From NCBI RefSeq assembly GCF_003952365.1, contig NZ_CP034443.1, positions 5,635,001 to 5,699,000 on the forward strand: a DNA stretch of 64,000 nucleotides. The letters run 5' to 3'. The notes beneath the pieces were generated by a model that made no database searches, was not told the origin of the DNA, and worked only from the letters and a program-made list of their open reading frames with translations. Shown piece by piece: positions 35,143 through 42,233 of the stretch. The stretch is from Mesorhizobium sp. M9A.F.Ca.ET.002.03.1.2. Its GTDB lineage: Bacteria > Pseudomonadota > Alphaproteobacteria > Rhizobiales > Rhizobiaceae. Numbering within the stretch: position 1 is the stretch's first letter; each line of letters opens with the position of its first letter. The translations under genes were made by a program, and so were the position numbers.

Positions 35143-36117
35143 TCAGAAATGGGCCTCTTGCTTCCGGCCATGCGCGGTCGTCGACCGATCGCCGTGGCTG
35201 AGGAATGTCTGGATCTCCTGATCGGTCGGCGCCGACGACCCGCCATGGCGGGTGACCGAGAGCGCCGCCGCCGCATTGGCGTAGCGCGCCGCCTCGAAAG
35301 GCGGTACACCGCGCGACAACGCGCTGATGAAGGCGCCGATATGCGTATCGCCGGCGCCGTTGGTGTCGACGGCGGCAACCTTGAAGCCGGGCACGGCCTG
35401 CGCGGTGCCGTCGGCCAGCCGCACGAAACAGCCTTGGGCCCCGGCGCGGATGACAACGCCCGCCGCCTTGGGGCAGTGGTCGGCCAGAAGCCGTACCGCG
35501 AAGGCCTCGATGTCGCCAAAGCCAGCGATCTCGGCCGCTTCCGCCATATTGCAGCTCAGCCATGTCGTGCGGGCGAGCACGCGTGAAAGGATCGCGCGAG
35601 GGATGTCTGATACAACCGGGGTCGGATCGAAGACGAAAGGAGTTTCCGCCGGCAGGGCCTCGATCCAGTCGGCCAGCGCGTCGCGGCTCCCGGCATAGCT
35701 CAGCGTGTAGCCGGAGGTGAATACCCAGTCTCCTGGCACGATCGACACCGGCGCCAGGAGATCAACGCTCAGCACGCCCTCCGCGCCCGGCCACGACACG
35801 AAAGTGCGTTCCGCATCGCTGCTGATCAGCGCGACGCAATTGCCGCTGTCCATCACCAGGGATGGCGGCGTCAGCGTCTCGATGCCTTCGGCTGCAAAGG
35901 CGGCACGCAGGAAATCGCCATTCGACCCGCTGCCGAGCTGGCCGCCGAAGACGACCTTCATCCCGGTGCGGCTGGCGGCGACCATCATATTGAAGCCGCC
36001 GCCGGCGACCTGGGCATAGCTCGATGCGGTCTTTTCGGTGCCGGGCGCCGGCAAGGCGTCGATGCGGTAGACATAATCGACCACCGCGCTGCCGACATGG
36101 ACGAGACGCCCGTTCAT
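35143..36117 (-). CDS. PfkB family carbohydrate kinase (YegV-like)
   Basis: A 324-residue ribokinase-family sugar or nucleoside kinase. The N-terminal signature is AGGGFNMMVAASRTG near 39-53. The C-terminal signature DTNGAGDTHIGAFISAL near 254-270 contains the catalytic Asp and anion-hole glycines. It overlaps the ADP-ribosylglycohydrolase gene by four bases. Kinase, glycohydrolase and GntR regulator together match the E. coli yegUVW arrangement, whose substrate is not established. Confidence 0.9.
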   Translation of the reverse strand: MNGRLVHVGSAVVDYVYRIDALPAPGTEKTASSYAQVAGGGFNMMVAASRTGMKVVFGGQLGSGSNGDFLRAAFAAEGIETLTPPSLVMDSGNCVALISSDAERTFVSWPGAEGVLSVDLLAPVSIVPGDWVFTSGYTLSYAGSRDALADWIEALPAETPFVFDPTPVVSDIPRAILSRVLARTTWLSCNMAEAAEIAGFGDIEAFAVRLLADHCPKAAGVVIRAGAQGCFVRLADGTAQAVPGFKVAAVDTNGAGDTHIGAFISALSRGVPPFEAARYANAAAALSVTRHGGSSAPTDQEIQTFLSHGDRSTTAHGRKQEAHF

Positions 36118-37157
36118 GCCGCCGCGTCCTTGCCTGAATTGCTTTTCGCCGACCGCGCCGCGACCAGGTCGGCGGCGAGCGCGCGCACCTGCGCAATGTC
36201 AATGCCTTTGAGCCGGGCAATGTGTTCCTGCGGCAATCGGCAAAAGCCGGCGCAGGCGCCGGCAATGCCGGCGGCAATGGCGCCGATCGTATCGGTGTCG
36301 CCCCCAAGATTGGCGCTGATGACGGCCGCTCGCCAAGGATCGCCGCCAGCGATTTCCAGCACCGCGAAGGCCGCCGGAACCGATTCCTGGCTGGCAACGC
36401 CGGTGCCGACCAGGTCGACGATGAGCCGTATCCCATCGGTGACGGGCTTGCCGCGAACGAGGCCCCTCGCCCAGTCGATGCGCGCGGCGATATCGCCGCC
36501 GGTGACCCAATGACCCAGTGCTGCGCCACGCCTGGCCGCCGTGACGGCTAGGTCCAAAGCGGTGCGCCAGTCGTCGCCGGCAACGCCGCTGCTGACGGCG
36601 GCGGCCACCGCAGCGGCCGAGGCAATGGCGATCGAGGTGTTGTGCGTCGCCCGGCAGGTTTCCGCAACCTTGGCGACCAGCGCGTCGAGCGGTTCCAGCG
36701 GCATCATGATGCCGACTGGCGCGATGCGCATCGCGGCACCATTGGTGTCGCCGCTACGCCCAGCTTCCTCGGCCGGCACGCCGTCATTGATGGCGTCGAT
36801 GGCGCGCTTGGTCGATGGTCCGAGCAGATCGTAGCTGCCGCGCGCCTTGACCTCGCGCTCCCATTCGAGCAGCGCGTTGACCCAGCCCGTGTGATCGAAG
36901 CCATCGCCTGAAACAACCAGGATACGGCCGAGCAGCAGCGCCTGTTCGGTGTCGTCGGTAATGGTGCCGGCGGCCAGGCCCTTGGACACCGGATGGTCGG
37001 CGACAGGCGCGACGAAATCCTCGACATGGCCGTAGAGTTCAGCGATGCGGGCCGGCGACAAAAGTTGCGTCGGCATGCCGAGCGCATCGCCCAGCGCGCC
37101 GCCGATGAGCGCGCCCATCGCCCGATCGATCGTCTCGGCCAGCGCCATGTCCGGCAT
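36114..37157 (-). CDS. ADP-ribosylglycohydrolase family protein (YegU-like)
   Basis: A 347-residue all-helical ADP-ribosyl-acceptor hydrolase. Metal-binding motifs are GALGDALGMPTQ (with the conserved Gly-Asp), TITDDTEQALLLG (Thr-Asp-Asp-Thr) and LGGDTDTIGAIAAGIAGA (Gly-Asp-Thr-Asp). ATG 37157 lies one base after the GntR stop, with GGAG upstream. It is likely to cleave an N- or O-glycosidic bond in an imported nucleoside-like or ADP-ribose-like compound before phosphorylation by the PfkB kinase. Confidence 0.9.
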   Translation of the reverse strand: MPDMALAETIDRAMGALIGGALGDALGMPTQLLSPARIAELYGHVEDFVAPVADHPVSKGLAAGTITDDTEQALLLGRILVVSGDGFDHTGWVNALLEWEREVKARGSYDLLGPSTKRAIDAINDGVPAEEAGRSGDTNGAAMRIAPVGIMMPLEPLDALVAKVAETCRATHNTSIAIASAAAVAAAVSSGVAGDDWRTALDLAVTAARRGAALGHWVTGGDIAARIDWARGLVRGKPVTDGIRLIVDLVGTGVASQESVPAAFAVLEIAGGDPWRAAVISANLGGDTDTIGAIAAGIAGACAGFCRLPQEHIARLKGIDIAQVRALAADLVAARSAKSNSGKDAAA

Positions 37158-37158
37158 C

Positions 37159-37884
37159 TCAGAACTCCAGGTGAAGGGCGAAATGCGCGGGATTGAGCAG
37201 GCTTGTGACAAACTCGATGGCGCGACCGTCGGCGGCGCGCGTCAACCGCCGCGTGCGCAGGAACGGCGCGCCAGGCGAACAGTCGAGAATGGCCGCGTCC
37301 TCGGCGCTCAGCATCTCGATATCGACCCACTCCTCGCCATGATCGGGGACAAGCCCCGCCCCACGCAGCGTCTGGTGTAGTGAGCCTTCGCGCAGGCCGC
37401 GCAACGGCACGTCCTCCAGTTCGGGCGACAGCGGCAATCGGCTGCGCTCGATCGAGATGGCATGGCCGTCTTCAGCGTTGGTGCGGACACGGTCAACGGC
37501 GATGAAGAAAGGGCTTTCGACGCCGAGCCTGGCGGCAAGTTCGGCATCCTGCATGACTTCGAGCCTAAGCGTGCGTGTGTCGGCATTGGCGCCGGCATTG
37601 GCCAGCGCCCGCGACCAGCCGACGGCGTCGTCGACCGGCATGCCGTCGAAGGTGACGAACGAGCCGATGCCGACCTTGGTGGTGATCAGCCCGCGGCTAG
37701 ACAATTCCTCAAGCCCCTTGCGGATGGTGTTGCGGCTGACGGAAAAGCGCTGGACGAGCTCGTTCTCGCTCTGCAGGCGGTCGCCGAAACCGAGCACGCC
37801 GGAGCGGATCTCGTGTTCGAGGACGGTTGCGATCCGCTCCGGCTTGCCCGTTCCGGGAGACGATAGATTGGTGCGGCGCGCCAT
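37159..37884 (-). CDS. GntR family transcriptional regulator (HutC/UTRA type, YegW-like)
   Basis: A 241-residue regulator with an N-terminal winged helix (ENELVQRFSVSRNTIRKGLE, LSSRGLITTKVGIGSFV) and a C-terminal UTRA ligand domain (ERSRLPLSPELEDVPL through LRTRRLTRAADGR). It is the first gene of the minus-strand operon running to 29441, and it ends one base before the glycohydrolase start. A repeat cluster just upstream of its start is a likely autoregulatory operator. Confidence 0.92.
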   Translation of the reverse strand: MARRTNLSSPGTGKPERIATVLEHEIRSGVLGFGDRLQSENELVQRFSVSRNTIRKGLEELSSRGLITTKVGIGSFVTFDGMPVDDAVGWSRALANAGANADTRTLRLEVMQDAELAARLGVESPFFIAVDRVRTNAEDGHAISIERSRLPLSPELEDVPLRGLREGSLHQTLRGAGLVPDHGEEWVDIEMLSAEDAAILDCSPGAPFLRTRRLTRAADGRAIEFVTSLLNPAHFALHLEF

Positions 37885-37890
37885 GGAATA

Positions 37891-37918
37891 CCTGTCCAGT
37901 ATACCTGTATAATCCTGT
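37891..37918. promoter_or_regulatory. Repeated CCTGT half-sites, candidate GntR operator
   Basis: CCTGT occurs at 37891, 37904 and 37914, interleaved with AGTATAC and TGTATA, in an AT-rich 40-base stretch immediately upstream of the GntR start. The embedded CAGTATACCTG is symmetrical around its centre. UTRA-type GntR proteins commonly bind such sites and repress their own operon. Confidence 0.5.
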
Positions 37919-38123
37919 TCAATATCGTGGCGCGGCAGTCATGTCAACGGCTCATGGCCAGTACGATTGTTACGCTCCGGCACCCCCTCGCCGGGGCAAG
38001 ATTGATTGCGAACGGTTAGTTGCTGGCTCGAATTTTATGGGAACCTTCGCCACTCCGAGCGGTTTTTTCTATAGTCGCAAATGCGGCGACAACCGAAAAA
38101 ATGCAGACAAATGGAGACAAACC

Positions 38124-38450
38124 ATGCTTAGGAAAATCCTTGCAGCGTCCGTGCTCGCCGCCGGTCTGGCTACCTCTGCGATGGCCCAGGATGCCAGCGA
38201 CCCAAGCGCTGACATGGGTACTGGCAGCGACAGAAGCGTCGTCACCGACCCGGCCCCGATCGATCCAAACCTGGCCGATCCGAATGCTGTCGATTACGGA
38301 ACTACCGGTAGCATCGTGGGGCCTGACGGCTTGAATTCCAATGCCGACCAGAACTGCCCTATAAGCCCGCAGGGCGCGATGCCTGATGCGACGAACAAGG
38401 CTCCCGGCACGGTTTCACCTACCGTCAACGACAACCACTGCGGCAAGTAG
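38124..38450 (+). CDS. Small secreted protein, Pro/Asp-rich
   Basis: 108 residues: a Sec signal peptide (ILAASVLAAGLATSAMA, cleavage after AMA near 20) and a low-complexity mature part rich in Asp, Asn, Pro and Thr with two cysteines near the C-terminus (QNCPIS, NDNHCGK). ATG 38124 follows GGAGA. I do not recognise the family; such small periplasmic proteins are common in rhizobia. It is transcribed away from the GntR gene and ends before a strong hairpin. Confidence 0.75.
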   Translation: MLRKILAASVLAAGLATSAMAQDASDPSADMGTGSDRSVVTDPAPIDPNLADPNAVDYGTTGSIVGPDGLNSNADQNCPISPQGAMPDATNKAPGTVSPTVNDNHCGK

Positions 38451-38481
38451 CCGAGATCGAACTTCGGGAATTCACGCTTTT

Positions 38482-38522
38482 GCGTTTCGGCCGCGGCAAG
38501 TTTCGTCCCGCGGCCGAAACGC
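38482..38522 (+). terminator. Rho-independent terminator-like hairpin
   Basis: GCGTTTCGGCCGCGG at 38482-38496 pairs perfectly with 38508-38522 across an 11-base loop, followed by an A/T-rich CATTTATT. It lies 31 bases after the stop of the secreted-protein gene. The T-tract is short, so termination strength is uncertain. Confidence 0.55.
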
Positions 38523-38650
38523 CATTTATTCGGACTGCTCAGAAGCTGATCCCCTTTGTGCCGGAGACTGCCCCGCCGGCAATGGATTCGGTTTCCGCGT
38601 TTGGATCCGTCGCCCCTTGTCGATCCGTCGCCCTTATCCGGCGTGGGATT

Positions 38651-38687
38651 GTCCCAAAACCGGCTTCCACGTTGGGTCCGGTGCTAG
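38651..38687. repeat. Rhizobial intergenic repeat (CCCAAAACCGGCTTCCAC type)
   Basis: A 37-base segment containing CCCAAAACCGGCTTCCACG and ending GGTGCTAG. It is a variant of the AAAACCGGTT dispersed sequence also present at 14624-14688. It sits just beyond the stop of the DUF2934 gene. Confidence 0.45.
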
Positions 38688-38692
38688 CTCGC

Positions 38693-38926
38693 TTACGCCT
38701 TGCGCGGCCGGGCAGTTTTTGGCTTGGTGTCCCCGCTGGCCTTGGCGGCCGGCTTTTTCGGCTGAGCCGCCTTCGCTTTTGGCTTGCCCTCCTCACTGTC
38801 GATCTCAGCAGTGGCCTGGTCCCAGTGCTGCTGATGCGCGCCGTCGGGCCGACCGGCTTGTTCCCAAATTGTGTGGGCCCGCCGACGAATGCGTTCCTGC
38901 CTGTCGTCCGTCACTATTACCTCCAT
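38693..38926 (-). CDS. DUF2934 domain protein
   Basis: A 77-residue protein. Residues 11-38 carry the DUF2934 pattern (RIRRRAHTIWEQAGRPDG, then HQQHWDQA). The tail is Lys/Ala/Pro-rich and histone-like (KPKAKAAQPKKPAAKA). Proteins of this family are abundant in Rhizobiales; their function is unknown. The ribosome site is weak. Confidence 0.8.
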   Translation of the reverse strand: MEVIVTDDRQERIRRRAHTIWEQAGRPDGAHQQHWDQATAEIDSEEGKPKAKAAQPKKPAAKASGDTKPKTARPRKA

Positions 38927-38992
38927 CGCTTCACTTTCTCGAGCGACAACTGTCTTAGCTGAAATTTCGATCGGCGTCTTGAGCGGCCCCCA

Positions 38993-39024
38993 GCCTAGTC
39001 GGACAGAAGCCTAGTCGGACAGAA
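38993..39024. repeat. 16-base tandem duplication
   Basis: GCCTAGTCGGACAGAA is repeated twice without a gap (38993-39008, 39009-39024). The right copy contains the last codons and stop of the minus-strand gene that ends at 39011, so the duplication has copied the gene's end. Confidence 0.85.
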
Positions 39025-39211
39025 CCGCGACACCGAGGAGTGCTGCCTTCTTGGTGATCAGCCCCGCCAGATCCGCATCCGAGCGCTCCGTTCCAGTTCG
39101 CTCACGCACCGCTGCAATCAGCTCCTTCATCGACAACAGGGCAGTGCCCCGTTCAGCAAGCAATTTGTCGACAGATGCGGCCACATTGGCTGACTCGACA
39201 TGCGGCAACAT
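39011..39211 (-). CDS. Hypothetical protein, 66 residues
   Basis: A short, soluble, helical protein (VAASVDKLLAERGTALLSMK, then ERTGTERSDADLAGLITKKA). A strong AAAGGAG precedes the ATG at 39211, supporting expression. I do not recognise a family. Its stop lies in a 16-base tandem duplication. Confidence 0.6.
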   Translation of the reverse strand: MLPHVESANVAASVDKLLAERGTALLSMKELIAAVRERTGTERSDADLAGLITKKAALLGVAVLSD

Positions 39212-39266
39212 GGAAATGGCTCCTTTCCTTCCCAGACGACGATCACATCCGGTAACGGCCGGCAGG

Positions 39267-39305
39267 CCCGCCGCTCTCTCCTTGCATTCCCGAGAGAGCG
39301 GCGGG
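39267..39305 (-). terminator. Long intergenic hairpin after the DUF1236 gene
   Basis: CCCGCCGCTCTCTC at 39267-39280 pairs exactly with 39292-39305 across an 11-base loop. It begins six bases after the DUF1236 stop in the direction of transcription. There is no T-run, so it may stabilise the mRNA end rather than terminate. Confidence 0.5.
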
Positions 39306-39311
39306 TGAAGG

Positions 39312-39617
39312 TCAGTCGATGACCTGCACGATCCTGCGCGTGCCGGGATCGACCAGCACGGTGTGATCGTCGACGATTACGTATCTGTATTCGACGTCGG
39401 GAACATCAATCGGATGAAGTTCAACCGTATCGGGCAAGGTGGAACCGACATTGAGCTCCACTCCCAGAAGGCTAATCGACGCCAGCGGCTGCCTGTCCAC
39501 ATATTCGCGGATGACTGTCTGCTGCTCGGGCGTAACAATCACCTGGTCTGCGGTGGCCACGCCGACACCGGCGAGCAGAACTAGCCCGGCGGCGGCAGGA
39601 ACAAGGTGGATTTTCAT
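39312..39617 (-). CDS. DUF1236 domain secreted protein
   Basis: 101 residues with a Sec signal peptide (VPAAAGLVLLAGVGVATA, cleavage near 23). The mature part shows DUF1236-like features: QQTVIREYVDRQPLASI and a C-terminal VLVDPGTRRIVQVID. ATG 39617 follows AGGAGA. The domain is frequent in Rhizobiales periplasmic proteins of unknown function. Confidence 0.8.
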   Translation of the reverse strand: MKIHLVPAAAGLVLLAGVGVATADQVIVTPEQQTVIREYVDRQPLASISLLGVELNVGSTLPDTVELHPIDVPDVEYRYVIVDDHTVLVDPGTRRIVQVID

Positions 39618-39948
39618 CGTCTTCTCCTGTCTGGTTGCGGGCTCCGCCTTCCACCTATCGGGAACCGCGGACCCAGATTGCAAACGCCCACGCAACCTTC
39701 TTGTTCCGTGAGTGGCGGCTAATTGATCACCACATTGGCGCTGCCCTGGTGCGTTGCTGCGAGCAATCGCAGTGACCCGCGTTCCTGTTGCAGGAACGCG
39801 GGCCGATCGGATTTCCCGATCAGCAGCGATACCGGTGGGGGGATGATATCGACTGCTTCGACAAGAACAATTAGCAATAACTAATGTTCCTGACCGAAAG
39901 CGAAAAAGCTTGCGCCGTCGCGAACCGTCGCGAGACGGCATGCTGTGC
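39618..39948. other. Intergenic region with two adjacent hairpins
   Basis: A 331-base gap without a supported gene. CCCGCGTTCCTG at 39776-39787 pairs perfectly with 39791-39802 over a 3-base loop. It is followed at 39804-39821 by a second, weaker stem (GATCGG / CCCGATC). Neither has a T-tract. They could be mRNA 3' ends or a remnant palindromic element. Confidence 0.5.
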
Positions 39949-40293
39949 CTATTGTTTCGGCGGCTGCGGCGGAACCTCGCCGGGCTTGATCACCGGCGTC
40001 TTGCCTTCGTCTGGCGGCAGTGCGGTTATGCCAAAATCGCCCGTCGGCGGCGGCAGCAGCACGCCGTTGCAGGGATCAAGCGTGTCAGTCAGGCTGTTGT
40101 TGTTGCTGACCCCGTTGTTGACGGGCGGCTTGAGCTGCTGGCCGTTTTGCGGTTCGGCCTGGCAGGAGCCGGGCTGGACAGGCGCCTGGTCGGGTGCCTG
40201 GTTGTCCGTCTGGGCGGCAACCGGCGCCGCCAATGCCAGTGCGCCCAGAACGCCCATCCTCAACGTGCTTGGCAAGAACACAAAAGGTTTCAT
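39949..40293 (-). CDS. Small secreted proline-rich protein
   Basis: 114 residues with a signal peptide (MKPFVFLPSTLRMGVLGALA, cleavage after VAA-Q). The mature chain is rich in Pro, Gln and Asn and ends in a PPQPPK tail, with a central DPCNGVLLPPPTGDFGITAL segment. AAGGAG lies upstream of ATG 40293. I do not recognise a named family or function. Confidence 0.72.
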   Translation of the reverse strand: MKPFVFLPSTLRMGVLGALALAAPVAAQTDNQAPDQAPVQPGSCQAEPQNGQQLKPPVNNGVSNNNSLTDTLDPCNGVLLPPPTGDFGITALPPDEGKTPVIKPGEVPPQPPKQ

Positions 40294-40457
40294 CTCGGGC
40301 TCCTTCCCGCGAAGGATCATCTCCTTGTCAAAGCAGGTGGGCCGCGATTGGTTCCCGCATGCGGCAACGCGCCCCGATTCCATGCTGGCTCCGTTACTCC
40401 TGTTCGACCGACGATAGCTTTTTGGCCGACAACGGAGATGACATGCGTTGAAGACGC

Positions 40458-40481
40458 AAAAAAACGCCCCGTTTCCGGGCG
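40458..40481 (-). terminator. Rho-independent terminator-like hairpin with T7 tract
   Basis: On the minus strand CGCCC / GGGCG (40465-40469 with 40477-40481) form a short GC stem followed by seven T residues (A-run at 40458-40464 on the plus strand). It would end minus-strand transcripts from about 41.0 kb. The stem is short, so confidence is moderate. Confidence 0.5.
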
Positions 40482-40529
40482 GAGCATGTTGAGAAATCGT
40501 TAATCAGCGATTGCTACTATACAGGGATC

Positions 40530-40676
40530 ATGACCAAGGACCTCGGTAACGCCGTCAGGAACATCCCCAGGGAACCGGCAAGGAGCTCCGCCCTCAGCCG
40601 GTTGGCGCCGGCCTTGTTTCCCCTGGTGGTCGTTGCGCTTGGATATCTGGTCGGCTGGCAATTTTTCGGCTTCTAG
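40530..40676 (+). CDS. Small membrane protein, 48 residues
   Basis: A 48-codon gene starting MTKDLGNAVRNIPREPARSS and ending in one clear TM helix (LFPLVVVALGYLVGWQFFGF). A positively charged N-terminal part precedes the helix, so an N-in orientation is likely. Upstream AGGGATC is a weak ribosome site. Single-TM proteins of this size are easily missed; function unknown. Confidence 0.5.
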   Translation: MTKDLGNAVRNIPREPARSSALSRLAPALFPLVVVALGYLVGWQFFGF

Positions 40677-40732
40677 AGCATCGGATCCCACGGCTTCCCG
40701 CGAAAATCCTTGAATCGGGCGCCGACTGCCTC

Positions 40733-41026
40733 TCAGTCCGGAAAATCGAAGACCGGTTCCTCGCATCGATGGACCCGACATTGACCATCATGCGTCCAGA
40801 CATAGGCGGCGGTCGGCACTTCGGGCCAGTCGCACTCATTGCCGAATTGGCGGACATATCGATCATAGGTGTTGCGGCCAGTGGTCAGGACGACCGCGCG
40901 CCGGCTCTGGATCAGCTGCTGCGTCTGTTCACATGTCATGGTGCGCGCGTCCGGCCGGGCGTAAGCCATGCTTGTGGCGGCAAGCAGGATCGCTGCGGCT
41001 GTCGAGGCTATTGGGCGAGCTGGCAT
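40733..41026 (-). CDS. Small secreted cysteine-containing protein
   Basis: 97 residues: a signal peptide (ASTAAAILLAATSMAYA, cleavage after AYA-R) and a mature domain with four cysteines (MTCEQTQQLI, NECDWPEV, GQCRVHRCEEP) that probably form two disulfides in the periplasm. TGAGGA precedes ATG 41026. Similar short 'TCxQTQxLI...VVLTTG' proteins occur widely in rhizobia; function unknown. Confidence 0.72.
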   Translation of the reverse strand: MPARPIASTAAAILLAATSMAYARPDARTMTCEQTQQLIQSRRAVVLTTGRNTYDRYVRQFGNECDWPEVPTAAYVWTHDGQCRVHRCEEPVFDFPD

Positions 41027-41144
41027 GGTATCCTCACGAGGGTCGTGCCTAACGCGCACCTTCGCTTCTGGTTCCGCGACCTCCAACCGAAGCTGCATCT
41101 CTCGCGCGCGGAAGGTTGTTGCTGCGGTGCGATAAGACAGGCGC

Positions 41145-41471
41145 TCACTCCTCCTTCTCCGGCTTGAACCGCTTCACCACCACCTCGAAGACGATGTCCG
41201 AGATCCACATCGCCGACACGCCGATGAGGAACGCCGCGGCCAGCGTCGTGGTGTCATCGTCGGCCGACGGGACAGGCAGGCCGGTGGCACGGAAATATTG
41301 CACCACGGGAAGCGTCAGGTACGCCGCTGCCAGCGCGCCACAGATTGGCGACGCCACCATCTCGCGGACCTTGTAGCGGTGGCGCGACAAGGCTCGCAAA
41401 ATGCCGCCGGAAAGGCCGGCGACCACGACCGCAGCCTTGATGCCGAGCGTATCGAGGAGCTCGTGTATCAT
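41145..41471 (-). CDS. Phage holin-like membrane protein
   Basis: 108 residues with about three hydrophobic segments (AAVVVAGLSGGIL, ICGALAAAYLTLPVVQYF, TTLAAAFLIGVSAMWISDIV) and a charged C-terminal tail (KRFKPEKEE), the layout of class I holins. ATG 41471 overlaps the upstream spanin stop by four bases and follows GGTGGAGG. It is the last gene of the lysis cassette. Holin activity is inferred from topology and place. Confidence 0.6.
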   Translation of the reverse strand: MIHELLDTLGIKAAVVVAGLSGGILRALSRHRYKVREMVASPICGALAAAYLTLPVVQYFRATGLPVPSADDDTTTLAAAFLIGVSAMWISDIVFEVVVKRFKPEKEE

Positions 41472-41680
41472 GGCCTCCACCCGCACCATCTGGCGCCCTT
41501 CCCGTTGTAGGCGTTCACCTCGTCGAGCTCGGGCCGCGTCATGGCGGCGACGACGACCGCGGACGGACGGCGCGGCTGGCTGTGGTCGCACCAGACCTGG
41601 CGCGGATCGTTGACTGGCGGTGTTGTCGTGCAGGCGGCGAGCGCCATGCACAGAGTGAGTACTTTCAATGCCGAGCCCAT
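41468..41680 (-). CDS. Rz1-like outer-membrane spanin lipoprotein
   Basis: A 70-residue lipoprotein. The lipobox is LAAC (residues 14-17) after VLTLCMA, and the mature part is short and Pro/Arg-rich. The gene starts inside the 3' end of the preceding TM/coiled-coil gene in another frame (16-base overlap), as Rz1 genes do. It would pair with that product across the periplasm to fuse the membranes at lysis. Confidence 0.7.
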   Translation of the reverse strand: MGSALKVLTLCMALAACTTTPPVNDPRQVWCDHSQPRRPSAVVVAAMTRPELDEVNAYNGKGARWCGWRP

Positions 41681-41934
41681 TTTGCCGCCTCCGCTCTTGC
41701 TTCGGCGTCCGTCATGCCGGCGGCTTGGCGTTCGGCGACCGTGGCCTCCCTATCCATCTCGAGACGGTCTTGTGCGGCGGCAAGGTCTTTTCCCGCCTGC
41801 TTTGCCGCTTCCTTCTTCGCCCGGCTGATGCCGCCGGCGAGGTACAGCCCGAGGCCACCGACCAGCGCGGCGAAGGTCGCGATGATCGTCTTGTTGCCAA
41901 TGATGGCGCCGAGAATGGTGAGGATCGTGGTCAT
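41665..41934 (-). CDS. Rz-like inner-membrane spanin candidate
   Basis: 89 residues: an N-terminal TM segment (TIIATFAALVGGLGLYLAGG) and a highly charged, probably coiled-coil periplasmic part (ISRAKKEAAKQAGKDLAAAQ, then ATVAERQAAGMTDAEARAEA). This is the i-spanin layout. It overlaps the gene before it by four bases and the lipoprotein gene after it by 16 bases. Confidence 0.65.
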   Translation of the reverse strand: MTTILTILGAIIGNKTIIATFAALVGGLGLYLAGGISRAKKEAAKQAGKDLAAAQDRLEMDREATVAERQAAGMTDAEARAEAAKWARH

Positions 41935-42044
41935 TTAAGCCGCCTCCCCGTCGCCATCATGAAAGCGGTGTAGAGGATCGGGCCGGCCATGCCGAAGCTG
42001 AGCCACGCGACAGGCGCGGTGAGAACCCAGAAGGCGGTTTTCAT
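41931..42044 (-). CDS. Tiny phage membrane protein, 37 residues
   Basis: MKTAFWVLTAPVAWLSFGMA followed by a second hydrophobic stretch (GPILYTAFMMATG) and a basic RRLK end. GAGGGA lies upstream of ATG 42044. It overlaps both neighbours by four bases (ATGA), so translation is chained through the cassette. It may be a holin or antiholin. A related pattern (AGPILYAF) appears in the plus-strand 61-residue protein at 43135. Confidence 0.55.
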   Translation of the reverse strand: MKTAFWVLTAPVAWLSFGMAGPILYTAFMMATGRRLK

Positions 42045-42232
42045 CGGCGTTCCCTCACGAAGTAGCCGACTGCGAATCCGACGATGACGGGAAGCGGCTC
42101 CCAGATCATGGGATCGGCGAATTGCGGCCATGCATTGGTCACGGCTGCCTTGATGACCCCGGCGAGCGAAGCCGAGATCATGGCGGCGGACAGCTTCCGG
42201 CTTGGCGCAAGCGTTGGTTGGTTGATCAGCAT
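42041..42232 (-). CDS. Phage holin-like protein, 63 residues
   Basis: A short protein with one or two hydrophobic segments (SAAMISASLAGVIKAAV and PLPVIVGFAVGYFV) and a basic C-terminus (RERR). It starts one base after the muramidase stop and overlaps the next gene. Position right after the endolysin gene favours a holin role. Confidence 0.55.
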   Translation of the reverse strand: MLINQPTLAPSRKLSAAMISASLAGVIKAAVTNAWPQFADPMIWEPLPVIVGFAVGYFVRERR

Positions 42233-42233
42233 G

